Below, piece after piece: positions 1 to 4,796 of a stretch of DNA of 7,148 bases. Position numbers and translations under genes: made by a program. Position 1 is the first letter of the stretch, and the number at the start of each line of letters is the position of its first letter. The stretch is from positions 1 to 7,148 of the forward strand of contig CABTYA010000052.1 in the NCBI GenBank assembly GCA_902488965.1. Direction: 5' to 3'. The notes beneath the pieces are model-generated. The model saw nothing but the letters and a program-made list of their open reading frames with translations. It was not told the DNA's origin and searched no databases. The DNA comes from an uncultured Veillonellaceae bacterium. GTDB lineage: Bacteria; Bacillota; Negativicutes; Veillonellales; Negativicoccaceae.

Positions 1-782
1 AAGGATTCCATCGGCAGATGCAGCAGGATTTCCATTCCCGCCGCATGGCCCTGTTCCGCCGCCGCCGTACTCGACCCCAGTCCCGGGATCACCGCCAGCG
101 AAAACGGCCGCCCGAGCGATTCGATGGTTGCCTGCGCCGCCAAGTCGTAGCCGCAATCGTCGATCACGATGGCGAGTTTGCCGCGGCCGCCGTGACTCGT
201 CCGATGCGGTTTCACCGCCGGCGCACCGACCGTCGCAGCGGGCGCCGCAGCGGCCTGACTTTTCTCGTCCGCCGCCGCATGTTCCCGCACATACAGACGT
301 GCCATGACCATCTGCAAATCGACCCCGTCGGGGTCTTCGTTCAGCGTGATGTCGTAGCGTGTGACCGCCGCGCCGTCACGCTCGTCCGCCGTGCCTTCCG
401 ACACCGTCAGTACCCCGTCCGTCGGTGTCGCCGTCTGGAGCAGCAGCGGCCAGCGAATCGGATGATCCGTCGTCACCGTCATCTCGCTGACCGTCCAGCG
501 AATGCGGCCGCCCGTCGCTTCGCGCGCCGCTTCTTTTTCGACCGATGCCCCGCGCGCGACCTGATGCCCCGCCCGCGTGAGCGCTTCGTCGATGCGCTTT
601 TGGACATTGTCCGTCACCGCCCGATAGTCCGCGTCCTGCGCCGTCACCTTCGGCTGCGGCTCCGCGTCGGGCCCGCCGATGCGCCAAACGACCAGCGCCG
701 CCGCAAGCAACAGCAACGCCCACAGCCACCACCTGCTCCCGCCGCCATTGCGGCGTTTTCTTTGAGTTTTTCGTCTTGCCAT
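1..782 (-). CDS. Divergent polysaccharide deacetylase, YibQ-like (N-terminal part)
   Basis: This frame is open from an ATG at 782 to the window edge and gives 260 codons; the C-terminal part lies outside. The N-terminus is very basic (MARRKTQRKRR), followed by one membrane segment at about residues 18-34, so the rest should face the periplasm or cell exterior. Residues 45-200 form a variable region with an Ala-rich linker. From about residue 202 the family signature begins: KLAIVIDDCGY (202-212, with the paired Asp 208 and 209) and EILLHLPME (251-259, with His 255). These match the divergent polysaccharide deacetylase family (Pfam Polysacc_deac_2, YibQ), which shares the NodB-like fold. The YibQ family is usually linked to envelope or peptidoglycan remodelling, but its substrate is poorly known. 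It has its own promoter (814-842) and an AAGGG ribosome site (788-792) 5 nt before the ATG. It follows pyrE after a terminator, so it is probably a separate unit. The family call is firm and the exact function is not. Confidence 0.85.
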   Translation of the reverse strand, partial: MARRKTQRKRRNGGGSRWWLWALLLLAAALVVWRIGGPDAEPQPKVTAQDADYRAVTDNVQKRIDEALTRAGHQVARGASVEKEAAREATGGRIRWTVSEMTVTTDHPIRWPLLLQTATPTDGVLTVSEGTADERDGAAVTRYDITLNEDPDGVDLQMVMARLYVREHAAADEKSQAAAAPAATVGAPAVKPHRTSHGGRGKLAIVIDDCGYDLAAQATIESLGRPFSLAVIPGLGSSTAAAEQGHAAGMEILLHLPMES

Positions 783-813
783 ATGCGCCCTTCTTTCTTA
801 TATATTCTCTGTT

Positions 814-842
814 ATTGTACCCGTTTGCCTGTTTGCGGGCAA
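814..842 (-). promoter_or_regulatory. Promoter of the YibQ-like gene
   Basis: On the minus strand a -35 box TTGCCC (842-837) is followed after exactly 17 bases by a -10 box TACAAT (819-814). The start point should be near 807, leaving a leader of about 25 nt before the ATG at 782. The -35 box directly abuts the T-rich tail of the pyrE terminator, so the two units are packed back to back. Assigned by sequence only. Confidence 0.55.
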
Positions 843-869
843 GAGAAAAGACTCCCTCGGGAGTCTTTT
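841..869 (-). terminator. Intrinsic terminator after pyrE
   Basis: A perfect inverted repeat, AAAAGACTCCC (846-856) and GGGAGTCTTTT (859-869), sits 11 bases past the pyrE stop codon. The likely fold is a GACTCC stem with a CTCG-type tetraloop, extended by A-U pairs. Read on the minus strand it ends in TTTTCTCTT. It should end the pyrFE transcript. The A-rich far arm means it could also work on the plus strand, but no plus-strand gene points at it. Confidence 0.85.
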
Positions 870-879
870 CGATTCGTTC

Positions 880-1470
880 TTATGCTTTCAGATGTTTGCT
901 GCCCCGTTCGGTCAGCCCGATGCCGTCCCGGCACAACGGACAATCTTCCGGTGCGTACGTCGGTACGTCGAGATGCACCAACGCCTCAACCGGCTCACCC
1001 TCACGCACGCCGAAGTCGGCCCGCCCGCCCGAGCGGTCGATCAAAAGACCCACGCCGACGAGTGTCGCCCCCGCCGCACGAACAACGTCGATGACCTCAC
1101 GTACCGAGCCGCCCGTCGTGACCACGTCTTCGACGACGAGCACGCGTTCGCCCTTGGCCAGTGTAAACCCGCGCCGCAGCGTCATCCGCCCGTGCTCGCG
1201 TTCCGTGAAAATTGCCCGCGTGCCGAGCGCCTTGCCGACTTCATGCGCGAGCAAGATGCCGCCCGTCATCGGGCCGAGTACCGTATCGACCTTGCCGTCC
1301 GCAAACCGCGCCGCCAGTTCCCGGCACAACTGCTCGGTGTACTTGGGCTGTTGCAACAAATTGAATTTTTCCACATACATCGGGCTGTGCAATCCCGAAG
1401 TCAACAGAAAATGCCCGTCGAGCATCGCTCCTGTCGAACGTAATAATGCCTGCATATCCGCTTCCGTCAT
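880..1470 (-). CDS. pyrE: Orotate phosphoribosyltransferase
   Basis: This enzyme joins orotate to PRPP to give orotidine 5'-monophosphate and pyrophosphate, the fifth step of de novo pyrimidine synthesis in the cytoplasm. The 196-residue product has the full PRPP-binding motif VLVVEDVVTTGGSV (110-123) and the flexible-loop sequence REHGRMTLRRGF (91-102). The C-terminus carries a CPLC pair (Cys 177 and Cys 180) in the context PEDCPLCRDGI, typical of the PyrE subtype often labelled the Thermus family; the two cysteines suggest a structural role, though this is inferred. The start codon overlaps the pyrF stop as ATGA (1467-1470), and a GGAGG site (1478-1482) inside the end of pyrF lies 7 nt upstream, so translation is probably coupled. 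Length and motifs are normal for the family. I see no sign of damage. Confidence 0.96.
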   Translation of the reverse strand: MTEADMQALLRSTGAMLDGHFLLTSGLHSPMYVEKFNLLQQPKYTEQLCRELAARFADGKVDTVLGPMTGGILLAHEVGKALGTRAIFTEREHGRMTLRRGFTLAKGERVLVVEDVVTTGGSVREVIDVVRAAGATLVGVGLLIDRSGGRADFGVREGEPVEALVHLDVPTYAPEDCPLCRDGIGLTERGSKHLKA

Positions 1471-2174
1471 TTGCCTTCCTCCATTTCCCGTACAATCGCG
1501 AGCGCCGCCGCCCGCGGATCTTCCGCCTCGGTAATCGGACGCCCGATCACCAAATGTGTCGCTCCGCGCTGTAAGGCCGCCGCCGGCGTGGCCACCCGCC
1601 GTTGGTCGCCCCGGCTCGCCCCCGCCGGCCGAATCCCCGGCGTCACGATGAGGAAATCCTCACCCGTCAGCCGCCGAATCGCCGCCGCTTCTTCGGACGA
1701 TGCGATGACGCCGTCCGCCCCCGCACTGCGTGCCACCTCGGCCAGTGCCGCCGCCCGTTCGGCGATCGGCACGGGACCTGCGACTTCGTCCCACGTCGGC
1801 GCGTCAAAACTGGTCAGACAAGTCACCGCGAGCAATTTCGGCCGCGCCGTCGACGTGGCCGCCTGCTCCGCCGCCTCCCGCGCCGCCTCGATCATCCGCC
1901 GGCCGCCCTGCGCGTGAATCGTCAGAAAATCGACGCCCAGTTCCGTCAGCACCCGCACGCTGCGTGCTACCGTATTCGGAATATCATACAACTTCAAATC
2001 CAAAAACACGCGCTTATTCTGTGCGGTCAGCATGTCAACAGCGGCCGCACCCGCCCGATAATACAATTCCATTCCGACTTTATAAAAGCCGACCGCATCT
2101 CCCAGTCGTGCCGTCATCTCCTGCGCCTGCGGCAATGTCGGCAAATCGAGCGCCACAATCATCCGTTCGTCCAT
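1467..2174 (-). CDS. pyrF: Orotidine 5'-phosphate decarboxylase
   Basis: This enzyme removes CO2 from orotidine 5'-monophosphate to give UMP, the last step of de novo pyrimidine synthesis. The 235-residue product is a complete class 1 (short bacterial) TIM barrel. Visible active-site parts are Asp10 in IVALD, Lys32 in FYKVG, and the catalytic Asp-Lys-Asp set in FLDLKLYDIPNT (Asp59, Lys61, Asp64). Phosphate-binding segments are IVTPGIRP (176-183, Arg182) and LVIGRPIT (208-215, Arg212). A strong AGGGAGG ribosome site (2180-2186) lies 5 nt before the ATG. The gene forms an operon with pyrE, overlapping it by 4 bases. An intrinsic terminator hairpin ends only 24 bases upstream of the ATG, leaving no room for a promoter in between, so expression probably depends on read-through from the promoter at 2376-2404. 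Confidence 0.97.
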   Translation of the reverse strand: MDERMIVALDLPTLPQAQEMTARLGDAVGFYKVGMELYYRAGAAAVDMLTAQNKRVFLDLKLYDIPNTVARSVRVLTELGVDFLTIHAQGGRRMIEAAREAAEQAATSTARPKLLAVTCLTSFDAPTWDEVAGPVPIAERAAALAEVARSAGADGVIASSEEAAAIRRLTGEDFLIVTPGIRPAGASRGDQRRVATPAAALQRGATHLVIGRPITEAEDPRAAALAIVREMEEGK

Positions 2175-2197
2175 CTTGTCCTCCCTTGTCTACGCGC

Positions 2198-2222
2198 AAA
2201 AAAAGACCGCCGCCGCGGCCTT
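2198..2222 (-). terminator. Terminator before pyrF, candidate attenuator
   Basis: On the minus strand AAGGCCGC (2222-2215), loop GGCG and GCGGUCUU (2210-2203) form an 8-bp hairpin with one G-U pair, followed by a U-run (7 U from 2204 to 2198, the first two in the stem) and then GCGCG. This is a standard intrinsic terminator. It lies after a promoter and leader and 24 nt before the pyrF start, which is the arrangement of an attenuator. An A-run precedes the stem (2228-2224) and could pair with the U-run, so the plus strand could also terminate weakly here, but no plus-strand gene needs it. Terminator call is firm; the regulatory role is inferred. Confidence 0.8.
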
Positions 2223-2230
2223 ATTTTTCA

Positions 2231-2281
2231 TTACAAATGAATACCGAAGTAGTTCAGAGCCATGACAATTAACGTACCCAT
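2231..2281 (-). CDS. 16-residue leader peptide or microprotein
   Basis: A short frame encodes MGTLIVMALNYFGIHL and ends in TAA. Its start is supported by a perfect AGGAGG site (2291-2296) placed 9 nt upstream. An earlier ATG at 2289 is only 1 nt from that site and would give just six residues, so I prefer 2281. The peptide is hydrophobic and has no run of one amino acid, so it is not an obvious amino-acid-sensing leader. The stop codon is 8 nt before the first paired base of the terminator, so a ribosome finishing this frame would reach or overlap the 5' arm of the hairpin. That favours a leader peptide for pyrF attenuation. A stand-alone small membrane peptide is the main alternative. I do not recognise a family. 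Too short for codon statistics. Confidence 0.5.
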   Translation of the reverse strand: MGTLIVMALNYFGIHL

Positions 2282-2290
2282 TGCAGCATT

Positions 2291-2296
2291 CCTCCT
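2291..2296 (-). promoter_or_regulatory. Ribosome binding site of the 16-codon frame
   Basis: AGGAGG is a perfect Shine-Dalgarno match and is 9 nt from the ATG at 2281. It is the main evidence that this short frame is translated. It follows the third hairpin of the leader (2311-2324) by about 14 nt, so folding of the leader could affect access to it. Confidence 0.6.
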
Positions 2297-2310
2297 ATGT
2301 TATTCAAACT

Positions 2311-2369
2311 GCCTATTGCTAGGCCTGACACCCGAGGATGATTTCACCCTCACTACTTCCTTTCGGATT
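2311..2369 (-). promoter_or_regulatory. Structured 5' leader RNA with three hairpins
   Basis: Right after the predicted start point the minus-strand RNA can form three consecutive hairpins. The first is UCC-GAAA-GGA (2367-2358), 3 bp with a GNRA loop. The second is GAGGGUGA with UCAUCCUC (2351-2334), about 7 bp with one G-U pair and a small loop. The third is GCCUA-GCAA-UAGGC (2324-2311), 5 bp with a GNRA loop. Between the second and third is GGGUGUCAG. Two GNRA loops within 60 nt suggest a compact folded RNA and not a random leader. It could be a riboswitch-like sensor, a protein-binding leader, or part of a small RNA. I compared it by eye with the PyrR-binding consensus and with common riboswitch cores and found no match. 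No covariation data are available. Confidence 0.5.
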
Positions 2370-2375
2370 AGCTAA

Positions 2376-2404
2376 AGTATACATCCTGAAATCGAGAAAT
2401 GCAA
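2376..2404 (-). promoter_or_regulatory. Strong promoter for the pyrF leader
   Basis: On the minus strand a -35 box TTGCAT (2404-2399) and a -10 box TATACT (2381-2376) are separated by exactly 17 bases, close to the sigma-70/sigma-A consensus. Just upstream is A/T-rich sequence (about 2405-2450) with A-tracts, resembling an UP element. The start point should be at 2369 or 2370, giving a leader of about 195 nt to pyrF. This is the best promoter in the window. Confidence 0.75.
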
Positions 2405-2555
2405 CCCTTTTTTGTGAATATTTTGATTTATTTGCTGTTAATTGACGAAATTTGGCTATGCCGCCGCTGCTTTTCCATTTCATTACTGCTTCATTCTTTT
2501 GTTTTCATTTGTTTTCTCTTGTTTTCAGCATACTCCTCATCGAACCGCCGTGTAC
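2405..2555 (-). other. AT-rich non-coding region with phased A-tracts
   Basis: This stretch between the upstream operon terminator and the leader promoter is far richer in A and T than the flanking genes. At 2497-2526 three 10-base units each contain GTTTTC on the plus strand (GAAAAC on the minus), starting at 2501, 2511 and 2521, exactly one helical turn apart. That pattern is expected to bend DNA. More A-runs follow toward the promoter. I see no convincing gene here; plus-strand frames across it are hydrophobic only because of the T-runs. Confidence 0.55.
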
Positions 2556-2580
2556 AAAAAAAGAGCGTCGCCGCCCTTTT
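2556..2580 (-). terminator. Intrinsic terminator of the envelope operon
   Basis: On the minus strand AAAAGGGCG (2580-2572), loop GCGA, and CGCUCUUUU (2567-2559) form a 9-bp hairpin with one G-U pair and a GNRA loop, followed by further U residues down to 2556. The A-rich 5' arm overlaps the TAA stop codon of the 106-residue gene (2579-2581). This closes the four-gene unit that begins at 5606. Confidence 0.85.
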
Positions 2581-2899
2581 ATGTCCGATGTTGTTGCTGC
2601 CTCGGTACGGTCACCAGGACGATATTGCGTCCGTCCTTGCGGACCTCAATACCGAAATCGACAATCTCGTCGCGATAGTATTCCATCTTGATCGCCAACA
2701 AGAGTTCGCCGATCCGCTGCGCCGTTTTCTCCGGCAAAAAGCCGCGATAAAACTCCTCGCGGGCCGTCGGCGCCGCCGCTTGGCGTGCCAAGGCCGCGGC
2801 CGCCTGCGCCCCCGATTCCGTCGGGATGCCCGCCTGCCGAGCCTGCTCCATCATCTCGCGATCGCTTCGATTTTTCGGAATTTTCCGTTTGCCTGCCAT
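2579..2899 (-). CDS. Uncharacterised 106-residue soluble protein
   Basis: I do not recognise this gene. The product starts with a basic, polar segment (MAGKRKIPKNRSDRE), continues with an Ala-rich stretch (about 31-47) likely to be helical, and ends with a compact-looking helix-strand part (48-100) with REEFYRGFLPEKTAQRIGEL and IVDFGIEVRKDGRNIVLVTV. There is no signal peptide or membrane segment, so it is probably cytoplasmic. A longer frame begins at 2947, but the ATG at 2899 is preferred because it falls 4 bases after the TAG of the upstream gene and avoids overlap. The ribosome site is weak (GGAAAGAG), so translation may depend on coupling. It is the last gene of the envelope operon, directly followed by the terminator. 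Position suggests a link to the upstream membrane proteins, but no function can be stated. Confidence 0.75.
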   Translation of the reverse strand: MAGKRKIPKNRSDREMMEQARQAGIPTESGAQAAAALARQAAAPTAREEFYRGFLPEKTAQRIGELLLAIKMEYYRDEIVDFGIEVRKDGRNIVLVTVPRQQQHRT

Positions 2900-2903
2900 G
2901 ATG

Positions 2904-3833
2904 CTACTCTTTCCGGGCCGGCTCCGCCGGTGCCGCCGCCCGTTCACGAATGAGGGCGGGCGTCACCTGTTCGACCGTCAGCGGCGTCGTCACCTTCGCC
3001 GCCGACTCGAAACCGACTCCCAATTTACCGATATACATTTCCGCCACTTGCCGCTTTTCATTGAGCCGCACGGCATAAATATTTTTCTCCTGATCGACCC
3101 CGATCAAGCGGAAAAATCCCGGCGGCGAAATCGTCCGCCAGCTGCTGTCGCTGCCGTTAAAGGCATACATTACGCCCTCATCGGCATCGTCATAGAAGAA
3201 TACGTCCCGATCGTAATAAACGTCGATACGGCCGATATTTTCCGCTTGGACGTAGATGCGTCGCGTGTCGTAGTTCGCGTCCGTCCGATAGATCCGATAG
3301 CGCCCCTCGTCGACCTTGACTTTCATATACACCGCGTTGGTCGCCGTCGAATACGCCATCGCCGTCACTTTCGCCCCGGCGGGTACATCTTCAATCGGCG
3401 TATCGAGCTCGTGTTCGGGGCTGAGCGGATTGTACTGCGCAATGATGATATCGTCCGTGCCGCGGGCATCGGGATCGTAAAGCGCCATCAAAATCAGATT
3501 GCGGTCGGGCAGCCATTCAAAAAACGACACCTCGCGTCCTTTGAGGTCGATTTTTTGGACGTCGTTTTTGTCCTCGCTGTGATAGATCGTCACCGATGTC
3601 GGCGTCACCATCGCCATATACTCGCGATTGTAAGAGTAGTAACGCGTGCCGCTGCCCGTGACCTCGCCGAACATTTCTTCCGGCGGCGTCACTTTTTCGG
3701 CTTTGTCCGTACCCGTGACGTAAAAATCCGAATCAGGCGCGAATTTGACGCTGTCCAAGTACCAATACACCCCGCCCTGCAGGGCGATGCCGGCCGCAAA
3801 ACAGAGCAGCCATGTGAATTTGTTTCTCTTCAT
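2904..3833 (-). CDS. Membrane-anchored beta-rich protein, function unknown
   Basis: The 309-residue product has a short basic N-terminus (MKRNK) and one hydrophobic segment at about 6-25, either a signal anchor or an uncleaved signal peptide, so the body should lie outside the cytoplasmic membrane. The rest is rich in beta-type sequence and shows about five units of similar size, each with a Tyr-rich strand pair, for example near 66-97, 103-135, 156-183, 201-226 and 241-268. This suggests a small beta-propeller or related fold, perhaps for binding. I do not recognise a catalytic motif or a named family. The C-terminus (about 297-309) is a flexible Ala/Pro/Glu tail. The AGGAGG ribosome site overlaps the stop codon of the upstream glycosidase gene, 4 nt before the ATG, pointing to coupled translation in one operon. 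Confidence 0.8.
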   Translation of the reverse strand: MKRNKFTWLLCFAAGIALQGGVYWYLDSVKFAPDSDFYVTGTDKAEKVTPPEEMFGEVTGSGTRYYSYNREYMAMVTPTSVTIYHSEDKNDVQKIDLKGREVSFFEWLPDRNLILMALYDPDARGTDDIIIAQYNPLSPEHELDTPIEDVPAGAKVTAMAYSTATNAVYMKVKVDEGRYRIYRTDANYDTRRIYVQAENIGRIDVYYDRDVFFYDDADEGVMYAFNGSDSSWRTISPPGFFRLIGVDQEKNIYAVRLNEKRQVAEMYIGKLGVGFESAAKVTTPLTVEQVTPALIRERAAAPAEPARKE

Positions 3834-3837
3834 GCCG

Positions 3838-3843
3838 CCTCCT
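3838..3843 (-). promoter_or_regulatory. Ribosome site overlapping the upstream stop codon
   Basis: AGGAGG shares its first two bases with the TAG stop (3842-3844) of the phosphodiester glycosidase gene and lies 4 nt before the ATG at 3833. The short spacing and overlap suggest that ribosomes ending one gene restart on the next. Confidence 0.7.
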
Positions 3844-4789
3844 ATTTCACGATAAACGCCGTCGGGATCATCCGCTCACCGAGCAGGTCCGCGGGTTTGT
3901 TGACGACCTTGCCGTTCAAATACAACGTCGAGCTCGAACCGCCGTCGAGATTGGCCGCGATCTCCGCCCCCTGCTCGTACATGATATTTTGCATGTCAGC
4001 AAGTGTCGCACCGATGGAATAGCCGATCTGCCGACCGTCGACCACGACAAAAAGTACCGTGCCGTCACGCCGCTGGCCGATCGCCGTCCGCGGACCGATG
4101 CCCCAGCCGCCGTCGCCGTCGGTAATCATCTTCATCCCGTTCACAATCAGCGGCGGACCGAAGGTCAGCCCTTCTCGCGCGCCCAAACGACGCAATTCCG
4201 CCTTGTTGTATGTCCCCGCAATCAAGTTCCCCTCGTCGGTAAAGCCGATAAAGTCGACTTCTTCCACGTCATCGACATCCTTGCCCAGCAGGTATTCGCC
4301 TTCATGCAGGATAAACCCGTACGGCAAACGACCCGTACCGGTCCCGTTCGGATCGTAAAACCCGCCGCCGTTGATGGCCGCCACCGCGTCGTTGTTGCGG
4401 GCGATATTGCTCGTCGTGTCGCCTTTTTCATTGATATCGGCCGCCGTCGCAACTTGGATGCGCCGCGGGTCGGGAATCTCCAAAATATACCCGACGAAAC
4501 GCTCCGACTCGATTTTATGCAGGGTCAGCGTTTTGTCCTCGCGCGCCGCAAAGGTGAAGATATTTTGCTCCGGCGCTTGGTCCATGCGTCCCAAAATGCG
4601 GTCAAGATCTTCCTGGTCAAACAGCCAGGTAATATAGTGCGGATGGCGCGAGCGCAAAATCGCTCCCACCACCGCTTGCTTCAAATTGACAAACGGGCCG
4701 AATAGCACCACAATCGGCGAAGTCACCACCGCAAAAATCAGCGTGACCGCCAGCCACTTCAGCACCGTACACCGCCATCCGTGTTTCAT
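3842..4789 (-). CDS. Phosphodiester glycosidase (NAGPA domain), membrane-anchored
   Basis: The 315-residue product has an N-terminal membrane segment (about 8-30) and then an exported domain with the marks of the NAGPA/DUF2233 family: VAAINGGGFYDPNG (136-149), GPRTAIG (232-238) followed by a strand-rich VLFVVVDGRQ (245-254), and a C-terminal AANLDGGSSSTL (278-289). Family members cleave sugar phosphodiesters; the human one uncovers mannose 6-phosphate by removing GlcNAc. Bacterial members are often found with exopolysaccharide or cell-wall genes, and their substrates are mostly unknown. I chose the ATG at 4789, which has AGG 5 nt upstream; a GTG at 4795 would add two residues. The gene starts within 10 bases of the deacetylase stop codon and precedes the beta-rich protein by 8 bases, so all are in one operon. 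A role in trimming a surface glycan is inferred from this context. Confidence 0.88.
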   Translation of the reverse strand: MKHGWRCTVLKWLAVTLIFAVVTSPIVVLFGPFVNLKQAVVGAILRSRHPHYITWLFDQEDLDRILGRMDQAPEQNIFTFAAREDKTLTLHKIESERFVGYILEIPDPRRIQVATAADINEKGDTTSNIARNNDAVAAINGGGFYDPNGTGTGRLPYGFILHEGEYLLGKDVDDVEEVDFIGFTDEGNLIAGTYNKAELRRLGAREGLTFGPPLIVNGMKMITDGDGGWGIGPRTAIGQRRDGTVLFVVVDGRQIGYSIGATLADMQNIMYEQGAEIAANLDGGSSSTLYLNGKVVNKPADLLGERMIPTAFIVK

Positions 4790-4796
4790 GCTCACC

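Noticed and set aside
18..1094. Long plus-strand open frame of 358 codons
   Set aside because: It runs opposite the YibQ-like gene and pyrE, is extremely rich in Arg and Pro as expected for the reverse of GC-rich genes, and crosses the pyrE terminator.
776..1534. Plus-strand open frame of 252 codons over pyrE
   Set aside because: It is the reverse-strand image of pyrE, with a Ser/Pro/Arg-rich product and no ribosome site.
2289..2289. Earlier ATG for the leader peptide
   Set aside because: It is only 1 nt from the AGGAGG site and opens a six-codon frame, so efficient initiation there is unlikely.
2311..2369. PyrR-binding site in the pyrF leader
   Set aside because: The AAUCC start fits the first bases of the consensus ARUCCNGNGAGGYU, but the required GAGGYU part is not there; the loop is a plain GAAA tetraloop.
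2497..2526. CRISPR-like or tandem repeat array
   Set aside because: The units are only 10 bases with no unique spacers, and the repetition is explained by A-tracts at helical phase.
2399..2953. Plus-strand frame with a hydrophobic N-terminus that looks like a signal or membrane protein
   Set aside because: The hydrophobic part comes from T-runs in the AT-rich spacer; the rest is the reverse of the 106-residue gene, there is no ribosome site, and it crosses a terminator.
2826..4022. Plus-strand open frame of 398 codons
   Set aside because: It lies opposite the beta-rich gene, which has a proper start, ribosome site and export signal; the plus-strand product is His/Arg-rich and has no recognisable motif.
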